Part shown: one piece after another, positions 45,144-55,939 of the stretch
Layout: each line of letters starts with the position of its first letter
Numbering within the stretch: position 1 is the first letter of the stretch
Source of the DNA: Cercophora sp. LCS_1
Lineage: Eukaryota > Ascomycota > Sordariomycetes > Sordariales > Lasiosphaeriaceae
DNA: 64,000 bases
Reading direction: 5' to 3'
NCBI GenBank assembly: GCA_036250225.1
Contig: JAPZLL010000003.1
Coordinates: 806,001 to 870,000 of the forward strand
Notes under the pieces: model-generated
Told to the model about the DNA's origin: nothing
What the model saw: only the letters and a program-made list of their open reading frames with translations
Database searches by the model: none
Made by a program: the position numbers and the translations under genes

Positions 45144-47903
45144 CTACTCCCGAATCCCAACCTCGAGCATCTCAGCCAGTAGGTCCCATTTCACAGCTGC
45201 CTCGTCCCGACTCGCCCGCGCAACCCCTCTCAGCCCCCCAGCAACAAATCGCAGATGCCGCTCAAATTCGGCGTGCATGTCCTTTAGCACCGCTGTGTGC
45301 GGTCTTTTCTCCCCTGGGTGCTTGCCAGTCGTCTTTCTAAGCACGGCGGGCCCCCACCCCGGATCCTCGTCGTCATCGGCATTATCATCTTTTGTTCTGG
45401 CCTTTGCCACCGCCGCCACATGCAACGATCGCCTCCCTTTGCTTTTTGAGGATGCCTTGAACGGTGACGACATGGCCGACAGTCTCGTGCTCTCCTCTTC
45501 CTCCTCCTCCAATCTGGCCATCTCGGCACGTTGGGTGTCTTCGACTTTAATTGCAAGGTCGTAGATGTCGAGAATGCCTTCTCGAATGGGCTGTAGCTTA
45601 GCCCCTTGGCAAGCTTCGCTGATGGCTCTGCTGATAAAGTTCGAGTGTGCCGAGATCATGTCGTCAACATCAGGAGCCGCTTTCAAATTCTCCCGCAGCC
45701 TTGTTGTGTTTGGTGCAAGCACCAGAGATGTCAGGTAGGTCATAATGGTGTTGCAGAACCATAACAGCTTGGTCCTGAGAAGATGGTAGACGGCTGGCTG
45801 GTCAGCTTTCCCAGCGCTACCAACAGAGAACCCAAGGATCGGATGCGTTAGCATGGAGATAGACCGTCGGGTCTGAAGCAAGAAAGTGAAAATGGCCTGG
45901 TATCCTTGAACTGCTTCTGCTGGGACAATCATCTGTATGGGCCAGTTCAACCGATATGTCAGCCGGACGGCAGGGAGACTGAACCTAACAGAGCTCCTAG
46001 ATGCTGCTCCGCTGTGCGCCAGGCTTCGAGTGTCTATCTCCGCAGAGAGGCGGTATCCGTCAACAGACAGCGAGAATGCTTCCTGAGCAATCTCGGTCAG
46101 GGTAAAACGGTCTTTCCAGCTCGAGCTGAGGCTGTCCAAATGTCTGAAAATAGCCGATGCAAAATTGTCTGCTCTCGAACCATCAGACATGAGGTAGATG
46201 TGCTCGAGCGCGTTGAGTCCTTCGGAGAGTCCGTAGGAGCTGAAAAGTAAACCTCGGAGTGTGGTTGATGCTGTATGGTGCTTGCTCTGGATCCAGTCCT
46301 GGAAGGCGATGCTAAACAGCTCTGAAAACGGTGCAAACTCCATAGATTCGGGGCAAACGGTCTCAAAGTCCATTCGCGGCTCAACCTTGTCCCGTCTATT
46401 CTTCACGAGCTCATGATGCTTGAGGTGTTTGAGCACCACGATGCTCTTACCTGTTGTGAAGATGCGATGAATTGCCGGCCGGAGGAATCGCGGAGCATGG
46501 AGTGTACCATTGGGTGTCCGGAGAAGGTTGAACTGGCGCTTCCATACCTCATTGAGAGGAAGTTTGGTCGGTGTCTCCGAGACAAAGAATGTGCGATCTC
46601 CAGGTAATAATCTCCCTTCTTCCATCCACAATCGGATCGGCTTCAGGTATACCTGAAAGCAGTCGAAGAAGATACCACCAAGAAGTCGATAAGTCAAATC
46701 ACTGCCATCCAATTGTGCCGTTGACACTGCGTCAAACAGAAGTTCGAGGTACCGAAACGCGTGGGAGTTTCGCTCCTCTTGAAGCTGTCGGATAATGTTT
46801 GATAATGTGTACAATGGTGTCAGCGAAGGGCTAAGTTCGGTGAGAATACTGGCAAGGCTGACAACCGTGTCTTGCTTGATTGATACGAACCGCCCTTGGA
46901 TAAGTGCTAGCTGGCGATCAAGTGAGTGCAACACCCTCAATGAACAATCCCGAAAAACCTGCATCAGAGGTATTTGCTGTTTCCTAGCAGAAAATACACG
47001 CAGAGGCGCAAGTTTTCGACCACACTCCGCAAAAGAGGTGATCAAGGATTTGTATGTGTCCCATGACACACCCGCAAGCTGATAGTTGAGAACGGGATCG
47101 TAATTTTTGTCGAATAGGGTGGTTTCTAGCCCGCTGAGCATGAACAACGTCTCTCGGAGCAGTTGTGTGCTGGTGATTGGTGTTTTCTTTGACCGGCCAT
47201 CGCCGTCCCTCTTTGGAGCCGTGTTTCTCCATACGTGTAGCTGGAGAATATCTGCGATCACCTCTTCAACGTTTGGTGGTTGAGAGAGCAAATCTTCAGC
47301 AGTACGCTGGTGCTGGTCTTCGGTCGATGAGGCTGTGGTCAGAGACTCATCCCTTGAAGTAGCTGACTGAGTCTCATCTTGCTCATCATCAGAGCTCGGC
47401 GAATAGTCAATATTCCGCCACAAGGCTTTGTCCTCATACCATCCATCTTCCTTAGCAATTTCTTGCCAGGTAAGATTCGGCTCATCATCGGATTCTGAAG
47501 AGCATAAGAGGTCCAAATCGCTGAGCTTCGAGTTTTGCGCTGGCTGGTCAGAAAGTTCCAGGAGAAACCGCAGAATATCTGGAGTCCATTTTGTTTGGTG
47601 TGATTCCAGCCTATCCCGGCGCTCACTCAGAGCATCCGCGAGTGCTTCCCGCCCAATGACACGGAAACGCTCCTCGAAACCGTTCAACTGGTCTTCAACG
47701 TCGAACTGGTTAGTGCGTAAAAAGTTGTGCTGTCGGAGACTCCGCAAAACGGCATCTCGACTGACAGTTTGCCGTTTCTAGCCAGATGTCAGCGACCGTT
47801 GAGCAGCATGAATAAGAACGGAGCACACATGTAAAGGGCTACGATCCGTGGTCGATGCGATCAGCTCATCGGCCAGGGCCCCGAGTTGCGCAAGGAACGC
47901 CAT
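45144..47903 (-). CDS. Gamma-tubulin complex component GCP5 (Spc97/Spc98 family)
   Basis: A subunit of the gamma-tubulin ring complex, which nucleates microtubules at spindle pole bodies. Two exons, 47903-47829 and 47777-45144, give 902 aa. The protein starts MAFLAQLGALADELIAS, and the junction reads SPLH-KRQTVSRDAVLRSL. GRIP1-type content includes EDGWYEDKALWRNIDYSPSS and TSTQLLRETLFMLSGLETTL. The sequence LTYRLLGGIFFDCFQVYLKP marks the gamma-tubulin complex domain, and GKSIVVLKHLKHHELV follows. The GRIP2 part carries VRLTYRLNWPIQMIVPAEAV and ends LRFVAGGLRGVAR... in a C-terminal helix. The position of the WYEDKALW motif and the overall length favour GCP5 over GCP4 or GCP6, but that subclass call is less firm than the family. 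Confidence 0.88.
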
Positions 47904-48393
47904 GCCGTTGCCTGTGGCCGAAGTGGGGCATCCTTCTTGCAAGACACAAAGCCGGTTGTGGTTTGTTGTGTTGATGCTTGGCCGGAGGTTTCCCGTTGTT
48001 TGGTGGAGGTCTCGAAGTGGAGGGAAACCCCTGTCACGCTGCTGGAACGCGTCTTGAGTGGTTCTCGACGCGACTTTTGCGGGGCACTTAAGCCAAGGGA
48101 ACACAGGAAATTGGCTTATCGCTTATCGGCCAGGATGATTCAGCAAGCCCCCTTTCCCATTTCCTACTTCCCCTGACGTCTTCAGGCAGTCCCTCAGATT
48201 TTTCCCGCCAACGTAACGGTTTCAACGTGCCGTCTGACGACTTCCCCGGGCGCCACCTTCCGCGTGCCTCGAGTCGCGATCACAAAATAGATGAGGTAGC
48301 TTTCGAACGCCTAGGACGCCGGCTTACATCCGCGCCGAATCCGATCTTGAACCACGGCCGCATTCGAGCCACGGCCTCCCGATAAACTCGACC
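47904..48393. other. divergent promoter interval
   Basis: Shared by the GCP5 gene (minus) and the mannosyltransferase gene (plus). GC-rich, no repeats or RNA genes seen. A minus-strand frame from 48104 runs into GCP5 exon 1, but its upstream part has no family features. Confidence 0.5.
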
Positions 48394-49740
48394 ATGGCCA
48401 TCGCTCGCCCGGTGAGAGCCCTCGGGCTCGCCGCCATTGTCATGTGGATTTTTTTCCTCTGGCAGATATTTGCGCCATCAGACCCGCGAACACAAGGCTA
48501 CTCAGGGCCATACGAGCGGGACCCTAATCTGGACCGTAAGCACACGTATTCGCGCTGGGGCTTGCGCACCCGCGGCTGACAGGCAACACAGCGACCGGAG
48601 AACCGGAAGGGACATTAGCACGCGCATCCGACGACTACGCACCGGGCATCAAGGCGTCGGCGCGAATCAATGCCACTCTGCTGGCACTCGTCCGGAACGA
48701 GGAGCTCAAGGGGATGCTGCAATCGATGGAAGATCTCGAGCGGACATGGAACCACAAATTCAACTACCCCTGGACCTTTTTCAACGATGTGCCCTTTACA
48801 GACGAGTTCAAAGAGAAAACCCAGGCGATGACAAAGGCCGAATGCCGATACGGTAGGCGCAATACGAACGCACCGCCATTACGTCGGTCGGAGGTTTGCT
48901 GACGCTTGAACAGAACTGATTCCCAAGGAACACTGGGAAATGCCGTCGTGGATCAGCCAGGACTTATACCAAGAGTCCATCAAGGTTCTCGAAGAGAAAA
49001 AAGTCCAGTACGCCGATAAGCTTTCGTACCACCAAATGTGTCGCTGGAACAGTGGCATGTTCTACAAGCATCCCGCGCTGGCGGATACGCAGTACTACTG
49101 GCGCGTCGAACCCAATGTGCACTTCTTCTGCGACGTTGACTATGATGTGTTCCGCTACATGCAAGACAACAACAAGACGTATGGCTTCACCATCAACCTC
49201 TACGACTCACCCGACTCGATCCCGACGCTGTGGCCCGAAACACTCAAGTTCATTGCCGAGCACCCCGAGCACATTCACGAGAACAACGCCATGGACTGGC
49301 TAACGGATAAGGTCCGTCGTCCGGATCACAATAAGAAGGCCCATGGCTACTCGACCTGTCACTTTTGGAGCAACTTTGAAATTGCCGACATGCGGTTCTG
49401 GCGCAGCAAGGCATACGAGGACTACTTCAACCACTTGGACCGGGCTGGCGGCTTCTTCTACGAGCGATGGGGTGATGCGCCTGTCCACAGCGTTGCTCTT
49501 GGCTTGTTTGAGGATTCGAGCCGCATTCACTGGTGAGTACATGTGCAGTGGCTTTACAGGTCGGCATCGCTAACGAGGTATAGGTTCCGCGACATTGGCT
49601 ACCAGCACATCCCATTCTTCAATTGTCCTAACTCGAAGAAGTGTAGAGGCTGCGTGACTGGTAGATTGACCGATGGCGAATCGTTCCTGCACAGGGAGGA
49701 CTGCCGGCCCAACTGGTTCAAGTATGTCGGGATGGGCTGA
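48394..49740 (+). CDS. Alpha-1,2-mannosyltransferase, KRE2/KTR family (GT15)
   Basis: A Golgi type II membrane enzyme that adds alpha-1,2-mannose to O- and N-linked glycans. Four exons, 48394-48535, 48592-48852, 48914-49532 and 49584-49740, give 392 aa. A signal anchor lies at about residues 8-27 (ALGLAAIVMWIFFLWQIF). The GT15 domain begins INATLLALVRNEELKGM, with FNYPWTFFNDVPFTDEF, then LSYHQMCRWNSGMFYKHPAL and YYWRVEPNVHFFCDVDYDVF, which holds the conserved acidic metal site. TYGFTINLYDSPDSIPTLW, HFWSNFEIADMRFWRS and FYERWGDAPVHSVALGLF follow. The last exon carries CPNSKKCRGCVTGRLTDGE. All segments are collinear with KRE2/KTR proteins, and all intron junctions are in frame. Confidence 0.95.
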
Positions 49741-50124
49741 GGCGAGACTTGATCAACTATTAGCTTTTCGCTCGGCCAACCAACAGGCGCCGGTAGCATT
49801 ATCTGTACATCATGCCCACGAGGTTTGTGGGTTACCGAAACGCATATGGGACTGGCAAGGGGTTAATGGCGCAGGCGGTATCAAGCAAACCAATGACGTT
49901 GTGGATTAATGATGGGTAGCGTTGATGGATCTTGGCTCGATATAAATGATTTGATAAAGGTAGAGCCGCATGCAGGCATGCCCGGTCTTGGGAGCATGCG
50001 AAAAAAAACGGGCACCGGGTGGGATGTTTATTGTATATCACGACCACTAATGTATGAATACTCCAATATGCACGCATCCATGGTATTATGTTTCAACTCC
50101 AAACGCCGTGAAACCTGTCTGCCA
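49741..50124. other. convergent 3' intergenic region
   Basis: Between the mannosyltransferase gene and the convergent WD40 gene. AT-richer than the flanks; probably 3' untranslated sequence of both. No gene seen. Confidence 0.5.
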
Positions 50125-51279
50125 TCAGACCTCACCATACACCGTAACCACCCCCGAAGTCCCTCCAACGCAAAACTGGTTCCCAAACCCGCCTTCTTTC
50201 CACGCAATACAGCTGACCACATTCTTCCTCTCCTTCTCCTGTCCATCTCTCCCCACCACCCTCTTCCCACCATTAACCCCCGGACCCCACGGCACTTTAA
50301 TCTTGGCAACCAACTTCCCCGTCATCAAATCCCACGCCCACACCGTCCCTTCATTCCCTCCATCTGTTCCCGGCGCAGTCATCTCATCCCCAGCAAGAAC
50401 CCACCTCTCCCTCCCCCCCAGAACACTCTGCACCCGCAATTCCTCATTCCGCCACCCTTTGTCTTTATAAGCCCTCAAACAAACCCCATCCCTTCGATCC
50501 ATTAGCCTCACCGTGCTATCCAACGTCCCAACCAAAACCGTCCGCCCATCCCTCCCCAAACACAAACTCGTAACACTACCCCCCATCGTGTCACTCACAA
50601 CCCGTCCCATGCGCACATCGTAGCTCCGCACCCGTCCATCTACACTACCCGCTATAATCTCCTCGCCGGAAACCACCACCGCTGAGATGCTATCCTTTGC
50701 ATCATCTAGAACCTGCACAGGCTTGGCGGAGCTGGATTTACAATCCCATATGCGAACCGTCGTGTCCAACCCACCACTTATCAGTAGACTATCGTCTGTC
50801 CCGGCGAACACGACGGTGTTGATGCGGGAGGAGTGTCCCGACAGGCCGCCGAAACGGCGGGTGGTGAGGGCGGTTGCGACGTCCCAGAGGTAGAGAGTGC
50901 GGTCGCCGCCTGCTGAGGCGAAGCGGGCGTTGTCTTGCGCGACGGTGAGAGAGAGGATTTCGTAGCCGTGGGAGGTGTAGGTTTGGATTAGGCGGCCTTG
51001 GGGGACGGGTGAGGGAGTGTTGGGTGAGGATGATGATGGTGATGGGGGGATGTGTTGGGACGAGGATGAGGATGGAGATGGGGAGGGGTTGTAGAGGCGG
51101 ATGGAACGGTCTGAGGAGCCGGTTAGGATGTAAGTTCCTGGTGAGGCTGAGTATGCGAGGGCGTGGACGGAGCCTGGCGGGTTTGTTAGCTTGGTTTGAA
51201 TGGTTGAGAGTGAGCGGAGAGAGGATATACCGTTTGAGCCGACGAGTTGGGAGACGGGGGTTTGGGGGAGGTCAGTCAT
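50125..51279 (-). CDS. WD40 repeat protein, WDR83/Morg1-like
   Basis: A single-exon gene of 384 aa, starting MTDLPQTPVSQL. It forms a seven-blade WD40 propeller: GSVHALAYSASPGTYILTGS, SDRSIRLYNP, GYEILSLTVAQDNARFASAG, GDRTLYLWDVATALTTRRF, GHSSRINTVVFAG, GGLDTTVRIWDCKS, and later GSVDGRVRSYDVRMG and LVGTLDSTVRLMDR. The sequence pattern and blade order match WDR83 (MAPK organizer 1), a scaffold also found in spliceosomes. A Ser/Pro-rich insert of about 35 residues sits in the first blade, which makes it longer than usual. The last blade reads GTSGVVTVYGEV. Function is taken from the family; a fungal MAPK role is not shown here. Confidence 0.88.
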   Translation of the reverse strand: MTDLPQTPVSQLVGSNGISSLRSLSTIQTKLTNPPGSVHALAYSASPGTYILTGSSDRSIRLYNPSPSPSSSSSQHIPPSPSSSSPNTPSPVPQGRLIQTYTSHGYEILSLTVAQDNARFASAGGDRTLYLWDVATALTTRRFGGLSGHSSRINTVVFAGTDDSLLISGGLDTTVRIWDCKSSSAKPVQVLDDAKDSISAVVVSGEEIIAGSVDGRVRSYDVRMGRVVSDTMGGSVTSLCLGRDGRTVLVGTLDSTVRLMDRRDGVCLRAYKDKGWRNEELRVQSVLGGRERWVLAGDEMTAPGTDGGNEGTVWAWDLMTGKLVAKIKVPWGPGVNGGKRVVGRDGQEKERKNVVSCIAWKEGGFGNQFCVGGTSGVVTVYGEV

Positions 51280-51899
51280 TGTAGTTAGCGATCAACCGCG
51301 GTTGATTGAGATTGCGCGTGCGTTCATGATCTGCAACGGTTTGATGTGCTTTATTTCAGAAACAGTGGGTGGGTTTCTTCTGGTTGGATGGTGGCGGACG
51401 CACAGCCTTGTGATGGCTGATGGGCGACCAAAAATGATAACGGGCGCAGTTCATGAGGAAATATTCGTTTCAGTGAGCCAAGGTAGTGTAGGTGGCTTAT
51501 AGGTGGCTTGACGTCAGAAAGGGAAAAATACCGTATCATTACACTACAACCATGTGAGGCAGAAGGCCACCAAGTCGGGGGCACATATTTATCTTGCGCA
51601 AGCTTCTTAGAAATCTTAGAAACATCAAATAATAGCCAGATTAAACCAGTAGAGAGACCTATTGTAAGTGTCTTTCCTATTGTTCCATCTGGTCTGGCTC
51701 ATTTTTGCTGGGACTTGGCACCTTCATGGCTGGCTGCGAACCACCATAAAATCCCCACCCAATAAACCACCGACCTCCCCTTCCTCCTTCAACCACTCCA
51801 CAGACAACCACTGCAACCACAGCCACCTCAATCAATCCTCTGCACAATCGCTTTTCTAAACAACCGCCCACTTGAACCAGCTCGCATCGAACAGCAAAG
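51280..51899. other. divergent promoter interval
   Basis: Shared by the WDR83-like gene (minus) and the Mhf1 gene (plus). The last 120 bases before 51900 are C/A-rich, like a leader. No gene or repeat seen. Confidence 0.5.
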
Positions 51900-53145
51900 A
51901 TGCCTTTCGAAAGCCCCAAAGCGAAGCAGGTTTGTATTTCCTCACCATGTATCCAGCTGTATGGTGAATCGACACACTGACCCTTTTCGCAGAAGCTCAA
52001 GGAGGCCCTCTGGTACCACATCGGCAAGTATGTGGACAAGGAGACAGCGCGTCGCGGCCTCAACGCGACCCCGCAGTACATCGCTGCGCTCACCGAGCTC
52101 GTCTGGAACCAGATCGGCAAGTCTACCCCGTATATCCTGCATTCGGGCGCATTTATTCTGACCCCCCGTGCAGAGACCGTCGCCAAGGACCTGGAGGCTT
52201 TTTCCCGACACGCGGGACGCACTACCATCACGAACGACGACGTTATGCTCCTGGCCCGCCGCAACTCGGACCTGCACCGCATCCTGAAGGAGATTGTCGA
52301 TAAACAGGAGGCCCTGAAGGTAAAGCAGGCCCTAAAGGGGAAGAACAAGGCCTGATCTGTACCAACACCAACCGAGCTGGTTTTCTTTCTCTGTTTTTTT
52401 TTTTTTTTTTGGAGCACTCGTCCATTGTTCAGAAGTCTGAGAAGTGGACGGGTTCACATACGTCTGAAGTTCGACGGAATGATGTGGCGTTTTCAAGGAT
52501 TATCACGACACGAAATTGGTTCATGACACGGCGTTCTGGGGCGAAGGAAATTTGGACTTGGTATATGCATGATTGCGTTTCACCGCACCTTCCTCATGAT
52601 TATTCTGCGAATTAATCTGGTGACGTTTGACAAATATACTAGGTATTCCAAACCGTTTCCCTTACTTCCTCGTGCTCCTGCCTCACCCCACGCCACAAAG
52701 TCACCTGAACAAACAGAACAGGCAAAGCAGAAATTTCCGGCACATATACTCCTCAGTGAGAAAGGTACAGACCCGAATTCCCAAGGCGCCAAGCAACCAC
52801 TTGACAGGTCTTGGGATATGATACCCATGCCTCATGGAAGTAATTTCACTAGTGAGACCTAGTGAAGCCTCACATCGTATCTGCCGCCAATCCGATCACC
52901 TCTCACCAGCCACATCGATCCTCTCCGGTTCAATTCTCAATCCACTAACCATTTACTAGGCGCAGGAGGACGAGGCCGAAGAGGACGAGGGCGAGGGCGA
53001 GGGCGAGGGTGAAGAGGACGAGGGCGAGGGCGAGGGCGAGGACGAGGGTGAAGTTTCGGTCGGGGCTCCCAGCTCGACCGAGGCGGAGCCTTCCTCCTCG
53101 GCCCCCTCCTCGGCCAGCGAGGAGGAGGAGGAGGAGGAGGCTTAG
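51900..53145 (+). CDS. CENP-S/Mhf1 histone-fold protein, possible alternative 3' exon
   Basis: This small histone-fold protein pairs with CENP-X/Mhf2 at kinetochores and at FANCM-bound DNA. Exons are 51900-51929, 51993-52116 and 52174 onward. The frame reads MPFESPKAKQ-KLKEALWYHIGKYVD, then WNQI-ETVAKDLEAFSRHAGR and TTITNDDVMLLARRNSDL. Intron 52117-52173 is of the GC-AG type and is 57 bases long, so retaining it leaves the frame open and adds 19 residues that do not fit the histone fold. Two ends are possible. Reading on to TGA 52353-52355 gives 111 aa. Splicing from GT at 52320 to AG at 52959, which follows a CACTAACC branch site, adds a 61-residue acidic Glu/Gly/Asp-rich tail ending at TAG 53145 (161 aa). 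The fold call is firm; which end is used is not known. Confidence 0.85.
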
Positions 53146-53860
53146 GCCTGCCTTCAGACACCCGGTGTCGGGGGAGAGGAGGGGGGAGGAGCAGACCTTG
53201 CGGTGGACCTTTTTGGGGCTAGGTAGCCCGCCCACACCACGGGCATTACATCTTTCGCCCGCGGTGTGGGCTTAGCCCAATCTAACACTTGCGGGCTATT
53301 TTTGTTTTCTTGTGTCGTTTTGGCTGCGATATGTCCGTGATGCGTCCGTGATGCGTGTTTGGATGTCTAACTTGAGGATCTAAAGGCCTTCATGGATATG
53401 TAAGAGAACTTGGAGTGGTTTCCGACACATGTGGGATAATCCTCAGAACTGGAATGCGAGGCCTGTGGGAATTGCGGGAGGGCGTTGAGGGATGGGATGC
53501 ACCCATCCGGAAAACTCCTTGGCGTGTATGTTGGCCAAACGTGGTATGCGTAGTCATCTACAATGCAACCACGACGCCCCATCAGGTCTTGCCAGGGCTG
53601 CTGTGTTTTCAAAGACTGCACACGTTCACAACAACCGTCAAGCGTTGTTTCAACCGGTAAATTGTTGACTAGCTCATCGGACACACTCGGTGATGCGCGG
53701 TCGGAAATGGACGACGGCGGACAGGACGAGGAGCGAGCCCCGAAAATGCAACGACCACAAAGAAATGAGCCCGGCAATGGTTGGTATTGAGCGTACAGAA
53801 AAAGGCAATGCAAGCGGTATCTATCCCGCTACTTTTGACAGACCCGCATCTCTCTTTCCT
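53146..53860. other. 3' intergenic region with an inverted repeat
   Basis: Contains the 15-base inverted repeat at 53230-53271 listed separately and short frames without domains. It is the convergent 3' flank of the Mhf1 gene and the membrane protein gene. Confidence 0.5.
53230..53271. repeat. GC-rich inverted repeat (hairpin)
   Basis: The arms GCCCACACCACGGGC (53230-53244) and GCCCGCGGTGTGGGC (53257-53271) are reverse complements with one mismatch, separated by 12 bases. An RNA from either strand would fold into a strong stem-loop. It lies about 85 bases after the acidic-tail stop codon of the Mhf1 gene and so may be in its 3' untranslated region. Confidence 0.75.
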
Positions 53861-55590
53861 TCAAGGATCCTCTGACGATGGAACAATGCCCATGAGCTTG
53901 TTCCACTCGGCATCCGTGTAGAAATACTTCCGGGCAAGTGAGACCACAGCAGCCCATATGCCACCCTGTAGAGTAAGAAACAAAGCCTCAAGCCCCAGAA
54001 TGTTGACCCATCTCCTCCAGTTCATCCCAAAGAAGGGAACCAGAGTGGGGACGCACAAGGAGTCAGTGGGCAAGCCCCTGTTGGCCAAGAAAGACCGCGC
54101 AATCCTTGTCCAAACCAAGCTCTCCTCCTGTGCCATGAGAAGGCGAACCATTGCGACGCCGATAACGTCGGCGGCTAGAATCGGCACTAGTCGTACAAGA
54201 GTTGTATCTCGGTATCTGAGGCCCTGCTCCGGTCTGGCATCTGACAGGTTGGGTCGTAGCTCGGCAGACCACACGCCCGGCGTCGAATCCGTCGACTCTG
54301 TTGCCTCAACGTCAAAGCTAATAAGTGTGGCGCTGACCATATCGTTCTCTTCGTCGTCACTAGCGAAATCGTCCCCTCGAACCGAAACAGTACTCTGTCG
54401 TCGCGTGCCCCCTACCGGCAGGGCTTCGTTTTGAGGCTGCCCCTCCAGCGCCCTTACGTCGGGTTGGTCTCTGGTGATATCTCTCCCGTTTCGTGGTGCC
54501 TCGTCTTGCCCACTGCTAGGGGCTGCGTTGGGAGGAGCACTTGGCTCGTTGGTTGTCTTGAGTACCCTTTGCCTCCTTTCTGGGTTACGAGGCGAAGGGA
54601 GGAGGCTCAAGGCAAGAGCACAACTCATACTGCTCATAGCATTGTAGACGAAGGAGAAAGTGTAGTATGAGGCAAATGGCAAAATGCCAAAAGCACATTG
54701 AGACAGCCAGCTGGTCAGGCTCTGGATTGTGAAACTGTTCGGGAGTGGTGGGATGAAGATGGGTGATGAACTGGAGCCAGGTAGGAAGAAGCTCCAAGGT
54801 GGCAGCATGGCTGTTGAAGATACAAGCCCGACCCTTTGTAGGAAGACAAAGATATCGAGGTGTAACCTGATGTAGGTAGCAGCGTACCGAGAAGCTATTC
54901 GGAAAGCGCGCGGGGTTGAGAGCACTCTGAACTTCAGGACTAAGTTTTCGTCAACCCTTTCCAGTTTTGGAATGGCAACTGCAGCTGCAATTTCCGAGAT
55001 GGGCGCTTCTTGGAGCACAGTGCTCAAGACAAACGACGGTAGTCCCGAAAAGAGGTAGGAGGATATGGACTGCTGGCTTCTGAGTATCCGGGATAGATCA
55101 TGGAAGGGCGCTGTAGAGAATTGCTTGTATAGCTACAAGAAAATCAGTATTTGCAGTCAAGATGTCACCACCACGATACTCACCAGAATGCGCTGTCGCA
55201 TACCGTTGATGCCCCAAACGACGGCGGTGTCAAGGATGCCACTAGCAAGGAACAACCTGCTGCCAATTCGGTTCTCGAACTCGACATGCTTCCGCCTTGC
55301 GGCTGCCTCAGCAGCTTCAGCGGCACCGTTGTCTGGCTCAGCAACACCAATGACCTGCATTACCTCGTTATGCGATCTTATCACATCCCGATTGATTCGC
55401 CTGGTATTTGGGTTCACCGGCCGTCCACGGCCATCGTACTCTTGGGGCGGAGCACGAGGGTTATTTTGTCCGGTGCCCTGGACGACATCGTCGTATGGGG
55501 AACGACCCTGCGTTGTAATTAGCCGCCAAAAAATGAGACATGAAAGGTGAATCTCACCAAGGCCATCGAAGTGAGAGGTCCCAGCCGCAT
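53861..55590 (-). CDS. Multipass membrane protein, unknown function
   Basis: Three exons, 55590-55558, 55507-55184 and 55132-53861, give 542 aa, starting MRLGPLTSMAL-GRSPYDDVVQG. A charged N-terminal part (residues 40-115) contains VIRSHNEVMQVIGVAEPDNG and an Ala/Arg-rich helix. Hydrophobic segments follow: YLFSGLPSFVLSTVL, a Pro-rich MLPPWSFFLPGSS, WLSQCAFGILPFASYYTF and, after a disordered acidic Ser/Pro-rich loop, VRLVPILAADVIGVAMV and ILGLEALFLTLQGGIWAAVV. The C-terminus is soluble (KYFYTDAEWNKLMG). Both intron junctions are in frame. I do not recognise the family; the layout fits an organelle membrane protein. It is divergent from Utp13 and shares a 349-base promoter interval. Confidence 0.82.
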
Positions 55591-55939
55591 TGTGGCCAGC
55601 TTAGACAACCGGATCGTTAGAAATTACAAAACGACGGTAACTGGTGGAACCCCGCTTATCCATCGCTCGGAATTTGGGTAACTTGGCTAAGGCGGTTTAC
55701 GATGGCGGTTTTTGGACGGTTCCTGCTCGAGATTTGACAAACGCACTGGTGAAGTCGGGCTGTCGTTTCGGCGGTTCGCGGTAGCGTCTCAGTCCCTGGC
55801 TACGGGCAGGGGTGTGCATGACGCTAAGATAACCTTATTTTCCCCTGCTTATCGCACCCCAGCAAGGCTGTGGTCAAAAAAAATTGGGATCGCGGGGAGC
55901 AACGAGACAGTCGTTTCGCAAGCACGAATCATAGTTCCC
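55591..55939. promoter_or_regulatory. divergent promoter, membrane protein / Utp13
   Basis: The interval between the two divergent start codons is 349 bases. It should hold both promoters. A plus-strand frame runs through it into Utp13, but its upstream part is not family-like, so the Utp13 start is placed at 55940. Confidence 0.5.

Noticed and set aside
52237..52355. Histone-fold gene read as one uninterrupted exon from 51993
   Set aside because: The uninterrupted reading includes 19 residues that break the CENP-S fold, and these are bounded by GC-AG splice signals.
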